Below, piece after piece: positions 1 to 10,119 of a DNA stretch of 29,288 bases (its first letter is position 1; every line of letters begins with the position of its first letter). Under the pieces are notes generated by a model. That model was not told the origin of the DNA and did no database searches. It was given only the letters and a program-made list of their open reading frames with translations. Source of the stretch: Chara braunii (taxonomy: Eukaryota; Streptophyta; Charophyceae; Charales; Characeae); assembly GCA_003427395.1 (NCBI GenBank), contig BFEA01000016.1:3705086-3734373 (forward strand), in the 5' to 3' direction. The position numbers and the translations under genes were made by a program.

Positions 1-1104
1 GCGGATGAACAGGAGGAGGGGGTTGAGGATGAGACTGAGAGCCAGCAACATAGGAAGCGTGCGGGTTCGGATTCAGAGGAGGAACCACGCCTGCGCTCTG
101 CCGAATCGGTATCTGAGGAGGAACCAACCCTGCACCCTGCTGTCTAATTGCTTCCAGACAGGACAACATTTGGCGAAACAACACAACTTGCGTTTTCTGC
201 GTCCTTCTAACACTATCAATGTCCATTCTAATCAGTCCTGTATCTAACGCGGCCGCAGCACCCTCTACACGTTGCTTGCCGATGGACGCTCGCTGAGGAT
301 TGGTTGGGTTCCCAGCCATGGTATCCTGGTCACGCTTCTTGCTCTCACTGCTTTCGTCGCTCTTACTACTCTCCCCTTCCTTGATGGGGGGATCGACCTT
401 GTCCCACCCTTTCTTGCTGGCTTCAGCAAAGTCCTTCTGTTTCTTGGATTCGATTTCTTCCATCTGTTCACAGACAATCTTGGCCAGCCTTGCTTCACGA
501 TCCGCCTCCCGCTTTTCTTCAGCGTCAATCCGTCACTGTTCTTCTTCTCTGGTCAGTCTCGCCTGTTCCTCTCTTGCTCTTTTATCCTCTTCCTCACATC
601 TCCTCTCTCGTTCTTCTCTCCTTTCGTTCCAAATCTCCCGTAGAATCATTAATCCTTCGCCTTCACCATCTCGTGGCCTGCTATTCCAGTCGCGCTGTCA
701 TTACCGTTCGAACCCCCACGTGGTGGAGGCTGCTGGAAAGGAACAATTGCTTGCTGCTGAGGTTGATACGGAACAATTGCTTGCTGCTGAGGTTGATACG
801 GAACAATAGCGCCAGCGGTAGCTGGTGGAGCATGTAGGAGCGGGGGTGGATGAGGTGGAGCAGCAGCAGGTTGAACAGGTGTCTGAACAGGAGGAGGAGG
901 GAGGATCGGTCTCCCATGAACAAAACCATCGTTTCTCATCTGGGCATCATTGCCCGCAGGTCTAGGTGCCACATACCCGTCCGTTCTCAGAGAACCGGCG
1001 TAATTGTTACTCCGTGGCGGATAAGGACACCAGCGAGCAAAATGGCTGTATAGACCACAATTATAACAGTTACGATTCTGCCCGTTATACCCACCATCGG
1101 CCAT
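1..1104 (-). pseudogene. Gag-like ORF1 with CCHC knuckle and coiled coil, broken
   Basis: The protein starts at 1104 with MADGG and has a CCHC zinc knuckle within its first 30 residues (C-YN-C-GLYS-H-FARW-C), as in nucleic-acid-binding gag proteins. A Pro/Gln-rich segment follows, with a repeated AIVPYQPQQQ unit. The frame shifts by one base near 660-700. In the new frame it continues as a strongly charged Glu/Arg/Lys-rich helix (for example REIWNERREERERR), likely a coiled coil. One in-frame TGA lies at 533-535. After that the frame stays open to position 1, ending in a Pro-rich stretch. The total is about 367 codons with one shift and one stop, so it is a recent pseudogene truncated by the window edge. 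It would coat the element RNA; that role is inferred from the knuckle. Confidence 0.7.
740..799 (-). repeat. 30-bp tandem duplication inside ORF1
   Basis: Two exact 30-bp units lie at 740-769 and 770-799, and a partial third continues to about 807. They encode the repeated AIVPYQPQQQ decapeptide of the Pro/Gln-rich linker and keep the frame. Confidence 0.9.
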
Positions 1105-2190
1105 GCTTAATCTAACCTGGAATCGAAAAAGCGCCCGACTATTCTGAGGGAGAAAAATTACGAGAAAATACTAAGAGGAAAAGTAGTATCAAGAAAAAAC
1201 GCAATCTAGTGCTAGACTTCTGACATCACCATGTACCAGCGAGCAGCTCTCACGAGTGAGAAGCCCGACGCGTCATCGAACAAAGAACGAAATAGATGAC
1301 AGCCAATCGCGCGGCAGCGTGTCTTCGCGGCAACTTCACGGTAACTTCGCGGAGTTCTCCGTATCACGAGTATAACGAGTATCAGGCGCCTCCACCATTC
1401 CACGACTCACGTGGTGCTATCCACAGACATGAAAGTCGACGGAGCATCGCTATATGCGAGAAGAATCCCAAACAAGGGCGTGCGAAATAGGAATGACACA
1501 AACCAACCGTACGCAAGAGAAAACGGGATCGTATCGGAGGGGAGAAGAAGAGGAGAGAAAAGAGTAGAAGAGTAGAGAAGAGAGATACACTCGAAAATAG
1601 CGCAAAAAGGAGCACCTCGCTTATAAAAAAAATTTACATGAAGCGTAAACAGCGAGGTCGGCGATTATGCCCGACATGTTTCGGCCACCTCGCCAAAAAT
1701 GGCCATCATCAGGGGNTGCGCTATGTCCTACGATCTCCTCCAGCTTAATAAATAGAGTATCGTNATGAGTAGNCATGCCTCTTTCCTCAGGGCGGACGAT
1801 CGTCCCGCCACGTTAAACTCCATCGATGTGCCTCATGAAAGACACGGTACCCAACCCATAATAGGACAGGTCAGAAACAGCGCAGGGANAAGAAAGCGGG
1901 AAGGTCGTGAGAAAGGAATACANCACANAGTATGGACCAGGTAGTNACCCACGTTTACTTTCGGAGGGAGGTTCANCTAGGTATCAGATTTGGTACAAAG
2001 ACANAGACGTGATGTCGTGGTAACCGGATTAGATTNAGGATANGGAAGAGAAGATAGCGAGGGGAAGAGACAAAGATTGAGGGGGGAAAAGACAAAGATT
2101 CGCANAACAGCAGATCTACAGGAACTCANATGTCAAAATATTGTCGCGTGNNCCTGCCTCGGACCTTGTCNGTAGGTAAGGCAGTCTCTG
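1105..2190. other. Noncoding junction with ambiguous bases
   Basis: About 1.1 kb without a convincing ORF. It lies between the RT 3' end and the ORF1 start and should hold the element's untranslated or terminal repeat sequence, including the hammerhead-like motif. A purine-rich stretch lies at about 1510-1600. Many N bases (first at 1716) mark poor assembly, so small features here are unreliable. Confidence 0.6.
1669..1716 (-). ncRNA. Hammerhead-ribozyme-like motif
   Basis: Read on the minus strand, CTGATGA lies at 1712-1706 and GAAA at 1682-1679. Between them GGCC (1704-1701) can pair with GGCC (1686-1683) around a 14-nt loop as stem II. After GAAA, a 2-bp stem III (AC/GT, loop AT) leads to GTC with C at 1673, the expected cleavage position. 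GGGC (1672-1669) pairs with CCC (1715-1713) and an N at 1716 as stem I. All hammerhead parts are therefore present in order. One deviation is an unpaired U (1705) between CUGAUGA and stem II, where the consensus has none. Very short stem III hammerheads are known from Penelope-like elements. It sits just downstream of the RT, on the same strand. Confidence 0.65.
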
Positions 2191-2903
2191 CTACCCCGTC
2201 AATCCTTCAGTGAAAAAAGTTACCCATTTATCCCAACATCCCTCCTTTACCGTGGAGAATTCACGGAGGGCCTTCAAGAACATTCGTTTCGGAAAATGCC
2301 NTAGACATAGTTCCTTCCTTCGAGATATCAGACACATACCCACTCCCCTAGAATCGGAGGAGTGGGCGAGAATCCGGCTGAGGTGGCATTTAATCAGTCC
2401 CATTTTCTGGGTTCTCGGACCGTACGAAAAAAAGTCCTGTGTGGACTGGAACGTGATCTTATTCTTCTCCCAAATGTCCCTCTGGTTTTTCATCAGAGCT
2501 TCACATCTTATATCCGGGGGGCATACTTGAGAAACCACTCTGCAGCCTAAGAAATCGAAGTTACTATCCCGCTCATCTGTTCTAACCAAGGTGAGATTTT
2601 TACCGTAGACTAACAGAAATCTGCTAAAGATCTCACGTACTTTGATAATACTAGCCTGAGAAGAGTTGCGGGCAAGAAGAAACAGGGCCACATCATCCAC
2701 GAGCCTAAAGCCGGCTACCAGTTGCCGGTCCCGTCCCAGAGATTGCAGAAAACAGAACTCCATGCGAGCGCAAAGGAGACAAGCGAGAGATGGACTGGAG
2801 CATTTCCCCATAGGTATTCCTATAGTCTGTCGTATAATGAAAGAACTGACCTTGGAAAAGGAGTGCTCAAGGTCGAATTTGACGTCAAGCTGGTCCGGGG
2901 GGG
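2191..2903 (-). pseudogene. Penelope-like reverse transcriptase, 3' part
   Basis: About 237 codons of an RT open to the stop at 2191. Visible motifs in order are a Q-x-x-GIPMGK motif B at about residues 28-37, the catalytic LVDDVALFLL (motif C, Asp-Asp kept) at about residue 71, and FDFLGC at about residue 118 (motif E-like). The GIPMG form and the spacing resemble Penelope-like and related RTs more than LINE or LTR types; the assignment is tentative. The upstream fingers and motif A are missing because the sequence meets the shared module at 2904. An apparent ATG at 2910 belongs to the module, not to the RT. One codon near the C terminus contains an N. The gene is a 5'-truncated copy and cannot make a complete enzyme. 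Confidence 0.65.
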
Positions 2904-2956
2904 GCTCCATCTATTGGTGGGGAGCAGCACCTGCTGGGAAGCGGGCCTAGCGTCCC
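2904..2956 (-). repeat. Shared 53-bp module, copy A
   Basis: This begins GGGACGCTAGGCCC on the minus strand and ends ATAGATGGAGC. It is the same module as at 4942-4994, 23890-23938 (plus strand) and 28159-28211. Here it is joined directly to the Penelope-like RT. The terminal ATGGAG supplies the apparent start codon of that ORF. Confidence 0.85.
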
Positions 2957-3698
2957 ATGTTACAAATACCCAGGATTCTTGGAAATGACAGACAATAAAG
3001 GAACTGGTCGCATGCTGTGGGCTAATAGACTAGTAGACTGACATATTTTGTGTGTAATATAGTGTGCCCGTTTGTAGGCATATGGTACATGTATTGAATG
3101 TAACGTAGCGTGTGTTTGTAGGCCTATAATACAGTACTATCTATGTCTATCCTTGTCTATCTGTGTTTGCAATTAGTAGCATTAGTAATGTTGTACAAGG
3201 TCGTACTATTAAGCGGCGTTTGACAGTGCTTGACAGTATTGACAGTGCTGTATTGAGTGCTAAGTTCTGATTCCTGATTTCTTATGCCTGATGTATGAGT
3301 TCATGTATGTCAAGTGTGTAATGTGTAAGTTACTAACTACATGGTGTCGTGGAGTTGGTGCAATCTATGAATGCATTTTACAGTATTTGGCTATGGTGTA
3401 CTAAATCGTATTGTTGAGCAGCATTTGAACATATTGTATGATACCCGACTTCAACTGAGTAGACCCTTTCTCCTCTGGCCTCTCTTCAGGTTAGAGCTTC
3501 AAAACAGTCAATCCCTGGCCGACTAGGGGGAGGGGAGGCGGGGAGGAGGGGAAAGAGGGAAGTGTGGGGAAAAGGGGGATGGGAAGGTGCTGGGGGTGAT
3601 GGAGAAGAGAGGGAGAGGGATACCCAGATTACCTGGATTTTGGCAGTAACAGACGGACGGTCAGGCATAGATGAGGACAAAGTTCGTTGGTTGACGAG
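2957..3698. other. Noncoding spacer and LINE 3' flank
   Basis: No gene is seen. Positions 2957-3480 are AT-rich and TG-rich without recognised motifs. Positions 3520-3620 form a G/A-rich strand-biased tract. The LINE 3' end should lie in this interval, but no poly(A) tail (poly-T on this strand) marks it, so the boundary near 3480 is only a guess. Confidence 0.5.
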
Positions 3699-4839
3699 TT
3701 ACTTGGAAGTGGAGTGTTGGCAGTCTTTCCCATAGTCTCTCTGAGGGCAGCCAGGGATGCCATGTGAGGGTGTTATCATCATTGAGACTGCAGAGCCTCT
3801 GGTTTGGATCAGTCCATGTCTCCATAGCTCTTGTTTTTTCTCAATGTTTGGCTCAACGACCAAGTTGAGCTGCAAATGTTTCCAGTCTGCCTGAGTGTGG
3901 GCAGAAATCGTGTCTGGAATCATTGACCGGGCCTGCATAAAGCCATAGTTATGGTTTTTTCTCTCATAGGAGGCGGGCATCCTCCAGGCTGCCATGAGCA
4001 CAGTTAGTCTGGAGTATGTGAAGAGATTAGCCATGAACGGGGTCCATGCCCTGGACGCTGTCGTGGGAGTCCCTAATAGTAGGGTGGGTATTTCCCAGGG
4101 GAGGTGGTGATCAGTGAAGTAGTGCCACATTGTCCCACCACCTCCACAGTTGAAGCACCATGGGGCGTTCCAACAAGCAGTGCTCCAGAGTAGCTCTTTT
4201 GTTGGGAAGTGTGTGGGAGCAGTATGAACACAGTGGGGAGAGCATACCTTTTTCCTCCAAGTTAGTGCGTGATGTGATCCAGTCTGGGGTAGGCAAACAT
4301 CTGTGTATGATTTGCCATTGGAGGACTCTGTGGCTAGTCGGACGGATGCGAGAAATTGCGGACCACCTGAAGTATCTGAAGTCTTGTGGCTCCAGCGGGG
4401 AGTCTCTCTCCCACCGCTTAATGATTTGATCTGTGATCTTAGCCGGTTTCCGTGCTGTTCTATAGCCCTTCTTCACCATGTATTGCCACAAGGACATTAT
4501 TTGAGATCCTCCCCATGTCCATTCCCATTCTGCTGGATCAAATGGGAGATGGTCCAGCGGGGTGGAAAGTTCGTATTGGAAGAAGCCTTTGTCTTGATTT
4601 CCAACCACCCTGATTCTGGCAAGGGACGACGCCGGTAGTTGTGTGTCCAACTCTTCCTATCGATGAAGGGCTGACCATTTGGCTCCTGGCAGGATCGGGC
4701 AGTAAGCATGAAGGGAAACCTGGAGGTCCCCTGTGCTTTGTACTCTATACAGGAGCATGGGTAGGGCCATAGATTCCGTCTTCACCACCTAGTCGTTATC
4801 GTCGAGGTGGGGACCCAATTTCAAGATTCGGACCCATGC

Positions 4840-4994
4840 TTTTTTTTTTTTTTTTTTTTTTTTTTGAATTGCCCTTGTTATATCCCTTTATCCTGGCGGT
4901 GGTAGGAGAACCGTTAGAATTGAGGGCTTACCTATCGGGCTGCTCCATCTATTGGTGGGGAGCGGCACCTGCTGGAAACTGGGCCCAGCGTCCC
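4840..4994 (-). mobile_element. Short poly(A)-tailed retroposon made of the shared module
   Basis: On the minus strand it starts with the 53-bp module (4994-4942), continues for about 76 bp (4941-4866) and ends in 26 A (T run 4840-4865 on the plus strand). It splits the LINE ORF2 frame. It is either a SINE-like family headed by the module or a LINE copy with nearly all of its interior deleted. No target duplication could be found, so it is old or the boundaries are slightly off. Confidence 0.7.
4942..4994 (-). repeat. Shared 53-bp module, copy B
   Basis: On the minus strand it runs from GGGACGCTGGGCCC to ATAGATGGAGC, then joins AGCCCGATAGG, a partner seen in no other copy. It can form the GCTGG/CCAGC and GCTCC/GGAGC stems. 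Confidence 0.85.
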
Positions 4995-5298
4995 ATTTGA
5001 TACATCGTAAAGCACTGGGATTGATGTTCGTTGTTTTCTGGGCCAGTGGTTATTGCTTACTTTCTTGCAGCCCCTGGGCCACGTTCAAGAGCTGGCCGGT
5101 TCTGGGCTTGAGATATGCCAACGAGTGCCATGAGCAAGCAAGGCTATCCCATACGTCCCCAACTTTGTAAATACCCTTCTTCACCCAGCGTTTCCACTTA
5201 GAGTTCCCTTTGAGGGGAAAACCAATATGATCCACAACCTGTGCATGACCAAACAAAGGTTGGCGCCAAATTTCCTCTCATGTGAGTGGTGTGGGTGT

Positions 5299-7096
5299 CT
5301 AGGTCGGACCCCTTTCTCTCCATAGAGATATCATGGTTGTCCAGAGCGGATCCACCTTGAGGTCTCGCTTGGCGAGCCCTGCAGGGGTGTCATCTGTATC
5401 TGAGTGGGGGCAGCGAAAGATGGACCACCATTTGTTTGTGAACCATTGGAGAGGGTGCACCAGGTGGAGGGGATGAGATGGGGGGGCCAAACAGGTCAGT
5501 TGGATTTGTGCATAGACGACCCAAGGAATATCATTTCCAAGAAGGAGGCGGACTAGAAATCTGAAGATGAGTGCTTTCATCTCTTCCTCCGGATCGATGA
5601 TTCCCAGACCGCCTTGCGTTCTAGGTTCTATTATAGTGTTCCAAGCCACTTCTTTATTGCGTGGCCATCATTATGATCATTTTTCCATGGGTAGGCTGAT
5701 GCTGCCTGTTTGAGTTACAAGATCTGTTTATGGTTGAGTTGCCAAAAGGCAACCTTGTACCGTATAGAAGTGAAGATGACATTTTTAATGACCATAACTC
5801 TCCCTACTAACGATGTATGTTTAGCATCCCAGTGAGTGAACTTTTGGATGGCAAGCTCTATAAGGTCCTCGCCGCAGTCTGGGGGTGGGCCCATAACGGT
5901 AAGGTTCACCCCCAACACTCTGATTGCAGTCTCCTTGTGTCTCCATGCCACTTGGGGTTCAGACAGAGGCTGATCGTCCATAGGATCGAGCCACCAGCCT
6001 TCGGTTTTTGAGCCCCAGCTAACTTTCATATCCGAGGCAATCTCAAAAAGATGAATGGTATGAGCTAATGCCTGAAAACTCTCGTAATTTGCTTTGAAGA
6101 GCACAGTGAGATCGTGAGCAAATAAAAACGTGACTAGGATGAGGTGGTAGGGTATTTCTGGCACTTGAATATGCTGAATCAAAGGATTCATTCTGATCAT
6201 GAAAGCTAAAGCCTCCATAACGAGAACGAAGAGCATGGGGGCAATTGGGTCTCCTTGTCGCACCGAACGTTGGAGTTTGAATGACGGGGTCAGGTGGCCA
6301 TTGAGGGAGATGTTTGTTGTTGCGGCGGTGTGGTGGAAGACACTAATCCATGCGTAGAACGTCGGGCCAAAATTCATTTTGTTGAGACACATGTCCAAAA
6401 AGTCCCAGTCGACATGGTCATAAGCCTTTTCGAAGTCAATGAACAGTATGGCCGCTTCAGCCTTCCGCTGTCGTGCATACCGGATTGTTTCGTTTACTAG
6501 TAGTATGTTATCTTGGATGTTTTGGTAAGGTATGGACCCAGATTGGTCTGGGTGAATAGGTGAGGGAGACGAGGTAACAATCTATTTGTCCATGTCTTTG
6601 CAATAATTTTATATGGGACAGGCAAGAGAGTAATCGGTTTGTAGTTCCGGATTTTCGACTTGTCCCCCTTTTTATAGAGCAAGGTTGTGATGCCTTGCCC
6701 CATCATATCACCGAACGCTCCCTCATGAAAGACAACATCGGCATACAGCATGGAGTCATCTTCCAATATTGGCCAACAGTGAATCCAAAACTCTTTCGGA
6801 AAGGAGTCCAGTCCGTTTTTTTTTTCATCGTCCATCCCCTGAAGAGCCTGAAAGATCTCTCCACGCGAGAGTGGAGTGTCAATAGCGGTCCTCTGAGAAG
6901 TGGCGATCAGGGAGGGGAGGGAGGCCAACAATGTCTCTCTTGCATGCTCCAGTGTATGAGGCTCGGTCCGCGTTGTTGGTGAGGTGAACAAGTGTTTGTA
7001 ATACTGGGAGGCATATTCCACTATTTTGTATGCATTGGTGGACTGGGGTTGGGATCCATCAAAGGGGTGATTGAGGGACGGTACCGTGTTTTGCAC
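5299..7096 (-). pseudogene. LINE ORF2 reverse transcriptase, inactive
   Basis: This is the RT domain of the LINE, which would copy the element RNA at the nicked target. Visible in order: MDDEKKNGLDSFPKEFW, ITTLLYKKGDKSKIRNYKPI, KIIAKTWTNRLLPRL, motif A ILFIDFEKAYDHVDWDFL (encoded near 6400-6450 after a one-base frameshift around 6520-6540), motif B RQGDPIAPMLFVLVMEAL, then motif C read as FLFAHDLTVLF. The catalytic pair normally read as Asp-Asp in YADD has become His-Asp, so the enzyme is dead. After a break around 5649-5715 the frame continues to TAG at 5299, and the same frame carries on beyond this stop into the C-terminal region. The order of motifs and absence of RNase H fit an L1-type element. 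Confidence 0.85.
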
Positions 7097-7209
7097 TTGG
7101 CCTTAGCCTTATTAAAAAAGGTCTTTGTCATCATGCCCTCTGTGGAATCCTTTGTTATTATCGCCTGAAGTCTTCACTTTTGAGCCCACTCGTCCAGGAA
7201 TTCTTGGAG

Positions 7210-7923
7210 TTAGGCTCTAGCTTGTTGAAGCATGTCATAGGTTCCAAGGTCTGTTGGGTCATCATTTAACTTGTCGTCCCATTGTTCAAGTTGCTGCAGT
7301 AGTCGGTCAAGGATCACCTTACATTCACGGGCGTGTTGAATATAAATTTTTTTAACTCTTTCTCTCAGGTAAGCGATCCCCTCATTAAACCATTGGACGA
7401 TTGACCCTTCTTGAGGTTTAGTGGTTGTCCAATAGGCCCAGAACTCGCACACGAGTTGTTGAAATTATTGGAGTTTTAACAGGGACGTGTTAAATTTGAA
7501 GTACCCAAGACCCCGACGACTGTGTTCGTGGAAGGAGATGCCTACTGCGATCATACAGTGGTCGAAGGATTTGCAGGATGAGAAGGGTATGGTTTCGGCT
7601 TCGGTCATCAGCCCTTGGAGGGCATCCGAGATAAGGATAAGATCTATTCTCGAGTTCGAAATCCCTACCGCACCCTTCGACCAGACGCATGTGTAGACTC
7701 GTTTATTTGGATGCAACATTCTGTATGTGTCAATGAGACTCGTGTCTGACATCATGCGAGCAAGCATGGTACAGTCTTGTCCTCTCTCATTTTGAGGAGT
7801 CTACCTGATGGTAATTGGGTGGGAGACCTCCTATCCATGTTTCGGTCAAGGGCGCAGTTGAGGTCGCCACATTATTATTGGAGCATTCATGGGAAGGAGA
7901 TGTTGGAAGGACATAAAAAAATG
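7210..7923 (-). pseudogene. LINE ORF2 endonuclease, C-terminal half
   Basis: This is the second half of an APE-type endonuclease. Starting at the insertion site it reads IHFFMSFQHLLPMNAPIIMW, then in a shifted frame GDLNCALDRNMDRRSP (GDxN motif), then in another frame ARMMSDTSLIDTYRML, SRIDLILISDAL and FDHCMIAVGI (the usual SDH reads FDH here). It ends with RRGLGYFKFNTSLL and a helical linker (7452-7210) leading to the RT. It would nick the target DNA. At least two one-base frameshifts and several stops make it nonfunctional. Confidence 0.8.
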
Positions 7924-7928
7924 GATTC
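7924..7928. repeat. Target-site duplication, left copy
   Basis: GATTC immediately precedes the left LTR and is repeated at 26062-26066 immediately after the right LTR. Both lie inside the LINE endonuclease frame, which proves the LTR element inserted there. Confidence 0.9.
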
Positions 7929-8237
7929 TATGGCGGACCCACCAGGTGTGGTGCTCCGCCTGGGATGGAGATGGAGATGGAGGATGAAAGTGGAACAAGA
8001 TGGCACAATGCAGCTCCCACGCGAGACTCCAACGCACGTACTCCAAACTGTGCGAATGTAAAATGATCCGACATACAAACTATGGCTAGGGTATATGCCA
8101 ACAAACTGACTGAACTGGACTGGACTGGCTGGTACCGACAGAGGTACCGGCCTGGACTGGACTACCCCAAATACAACACAGGCCTGTGAGAACAGGCCAA
8201 GGGGCTGGTCTCACAGGCTAACTAGAGGTCCGCTACA
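7929..8237 (-). repeat. 3' LTR of chromovirus
   Basis: 309 bp. On the plus strand the left end reads TATGGCGGAC (the other LTR has TGTGGCGGAC, so the terminal TG has mutated to TA). The right end reads GTCCGCTACA, giving 10-bp imperfect terminal inverted repeats. It contains a hairpin CCTGTGAGA/TCTCACAGG near the right end. Most differences from the other LTR are A or T here against G or C there, typical of decay by deamination. No clear polypurine tract precedes it on the minus strand. Confidence 0.9.
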
Positions 8238-9355
8238 TGATCCTCGGCCTGTGATGGATCGCCTAGATACAAGCACGCTTCCGCCAAGAAGCGGAACTCT
8301 ACCAAAGAAAAAGAAAAAAACCGAGTAGTCTAGGATAGGGAGCAAGCTCCATGCCGAGTCCATGCGATGCAACCTAGGATAGAAAATGTCACAAAAACAG
8401 CAATGTCACAGCTAACAGCCTAAGTGAAAGCAGAAGCAAGTGACTAGTATACATGTCCTAGGAAAGCTGAAAGTAATGACAACTAAATCCTAGAATGTTG
8501 GAGGCAGTAGCCTCAGTCTGGATACAACTGACTAGTGTATAAGTCCTAAGAACAACAAAAACAAAAAAAACTAAATCATAGAAATGTTAGAGGCCGTAGC
8601 CTCTGTCTGAGAGCAACAAAGCAACAACAAGACAACCATATGTCACGGGAGGAGTGTGTCGCAACCAACGGGTGGGATGGTCTCTGAGGGTGGTGAATGC
8701 AGCCGAGGGGTCGATAAACTCCTACGGGCATCCACACGTAATGACAGGGAGACACATGTCATCAGGCTCAATGAGGGTAAGGAACTGGGAGCGAACATAA
8801 ATGACCCTAGTAGATAGATCATCAGGGCGAGTGATGCTCGACTAAAGGGGTGACCGCTATGGAGGGTCGACCATGCAAGGGAGTAAGGAAGCCTGGTATA
8901 CTGGCGCACCTAGATGAAGCATGCAAGGCTGCCTAACTATGGCGGGAGGGCCGGCAGAGGGTAAAAAAAGTGATGGGAAGGGAATCATGCAAATGGCTCC
9001 TAAAGTGAGGGAAGTCGGAGCTAGATCCGTAAGTTAGGAAGCCAGGGCAACGCTACGGTCCCGATGTCTATGCGTATACCACGGGAGAGCCCAACTCAGA
9101 GGAACCCAGCGAAGGGAGACCATCATGCGACACAAACAGGGTACTGGATAGGGTAAGGTGGTAAGAGAGTGACGACGTCTGAAGTAGGCAGAGCTGATCG
9201 TGACGAAGTCCATGAAGCTGTCAATGACGTCCATGATGACAAGTTTGGAATGTCGTCGAGGAAGAGCCGCAACGTCGACGAGCTGAAGTGGAAAAACTGG
9301 AGTGGATGGAGTATTGAGAAGTCAAAGACGTGGGAAGATAAGTGAGTCAATCGTC
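8238..9355 (-). other. Chromovirus 3' untranslated region
   Basis: About 1.1 kb between the end of pol and the 3' LTR with no recognised gene. A diverged tandem duplication of about 90 bp is visible at about 8440-8525 and 8528-8617; both units start near TGACTAGT and contain a palindromic GAGGC...GCCTC core (GGAGGCAGTAGCCTC and AGAGGCCGTAGCCTC). Confidence 0.6.
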
Positions 9356-10118
9356 CTATCGAGCAGGACGACGACGAGTGCGCTGTGGACGCTCAGAAGC
9401 ATCCGGCTGCTGCTGAAGGTCTGCCTCAGATGGAGCAGGGTCGACTTCAGTAGTCTCCTCAACCGAGGGAGAAGGAGGAGGGTCAATGGGCTGAGAAGGA
9501 GCAGTCAACCCATTACGACGAGCACGGTCATAGACACACCAACATGCGAGTGTGCTGCAAGTGCTCGAGGGGCTCCCAGGTAGCCTCCTCATCAGGGTAA
9601 CCCTTCCAACGTACGAGATACTCAAGGTGAGGAGGGTTGTCACCGGTGACTCGACGACCAATGATGTCTAAAACGACGAACTCCTCGTGGCCGTCCACCA
9701 CGATGGGTGGAGGGCGCTCGTATGGTCGTCCAACGAAACGCTCAGACGATCTGCGATAAGGACGCAGTAACGAGACGTGGTAGACATCGTGCACACGAGC
9801 CTGGCGTAGGTAGTCGGGCAACTTCACATGGAAGCTGACCGGGCTAGAAGCCGTATCAGAACCGACGGCCTGGAGAATGCGGCATGGGCCAAAGAAGCAA
9901 CGTCGAAACTTGCGAAGCGTGTCCGCTTCGAGTTGTAAGTGGTGGGCGTCGATCAGCACATCATCACCGACTTTGACGAGATGATCCATCCTCGATCGGT
10001 TCGCACGTGCTGCCATGCGAATCTGGGAAGCGACTATGTTCTCATGCGCGGTCTTCATGATCGACGTCATGTGTGCAACCCAATCATCCAGCGCGGGACA
10101 ACTCGTGTCTGGGTGCAT
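9356..10118 (-). pseudogene. Integrase C terminus with GPY/F-like module and chromodomain
   Basis: From 10118 the frame encodes the integrase C-terminal part: VKVGDDVLIDAHHLQLEAD, then RRCFFGPCRIL (a GPY/F-like module), then HDVYHVSLLRPYRRSSERF. Next comes a chromodomain: LEYLVRWKGYPDEEATWEPL, with the aromatic and acidic residues of the family. A frameshift near 9530-9580 leads into a Pro/Glu/Arg-rich tail ending at 9356. Chromodomains guide chromovirus integrase to modified chromatin; that role is known of the family. This is the clearest evidence for the chromovirus assignment. Confidence 0.85.
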
Positions 10119-10119
10119 C

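Larger units (their letters stand above)
1..2903 (-). mobile_element. Penelope-like retroelement remnants, probable tandem junction
   Basis: On the minus strand the order is a truncated RT (2903-2191), a noncoding stretch with a hammerhead-like motif, then a gag-like ORF1 running off the window at position 1. Retroelements normally have ORF1 upstream of RT. The order here therefore fits the 3' end of one copy joined to the 5' end of the next. Tandem copies and hammerhead motifs are known from Penelope-like elements. The RT motif GIPMG and the ribozyme-like motif are visible; the family name is inference. No GIY-YIG domain is seen after the RT, so an endonuclease-lacking type or a quite different divergent RT lineage is possible. 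The RT 5' end is cut at 2904 by the shared 53-bp module. Confidence 0.55.
3699..5256 (-). pseudogene. LINE ORF2 C-terminal region with zf-RVT-like finger
   Basis: Downstream of the RT the minus-strand frame continues through IWRQPLFGHAQVVDHIGF and WVKKGIYKVGDVWDSLA, a block typical of LINE ORF2 after the RT. It is cut by the 4840-4994 insertion. It resumes at 4839 in a frame with two stops and continues to 4111. There it includes SHRVLQWQIIHRCLPT and a Cys/His cluster (LCSYC ... LEHCLLE) matching the zf-RVT zinc finger of plant L1-like LINEs. A frameshift near 4111-4130 moves the frame, which then runs to the stop at 3699. This region likely helps bind the element RNA or DNA. It is a pseudogene. 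Confidence 0.75.
3480..7928 (-). mobile_element. L1-type LINE, 3' half
   Basis: This is the downstream half of the LINE whose 5' half is at 26062-28211. The endonuclease reading frame breaks at GAATC (minus strand) at 7928-7924 and the same five bases end the upstream half at 26066-26062. The two halves are therefore one element split by the LTR retrotransposon. It carries the end of the endonuclease, the RT and a C-terminal zinc-finger region, all with stops and frameshifts. A short poly(A)-tailed insertion interrupts it at 4840-4994. Confidence 0.85.

Noticed and set aside
300-809. Plus-strand ORF of 169 codons
   Set aside because: It is the antisense of the Glu/Lys-rich ORF1; its Ser/Leu-rich composition is what an antisense frame of such a coil gives.
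1716-2301. Ambiguous bases as a biological signal
   Set aside because: Scattered N bases reflect low-quality assembly or a collapsed repeat; no claim is based on them.
7929-8237. Plus-strand orientation of the LTR element
   Set aside because: Sequence after the left LTR (TGATCCTCGG) is no PBS, whereas TGGCATCGGAGC follows the right LTR on the minus strand, the strand of all coding domains.
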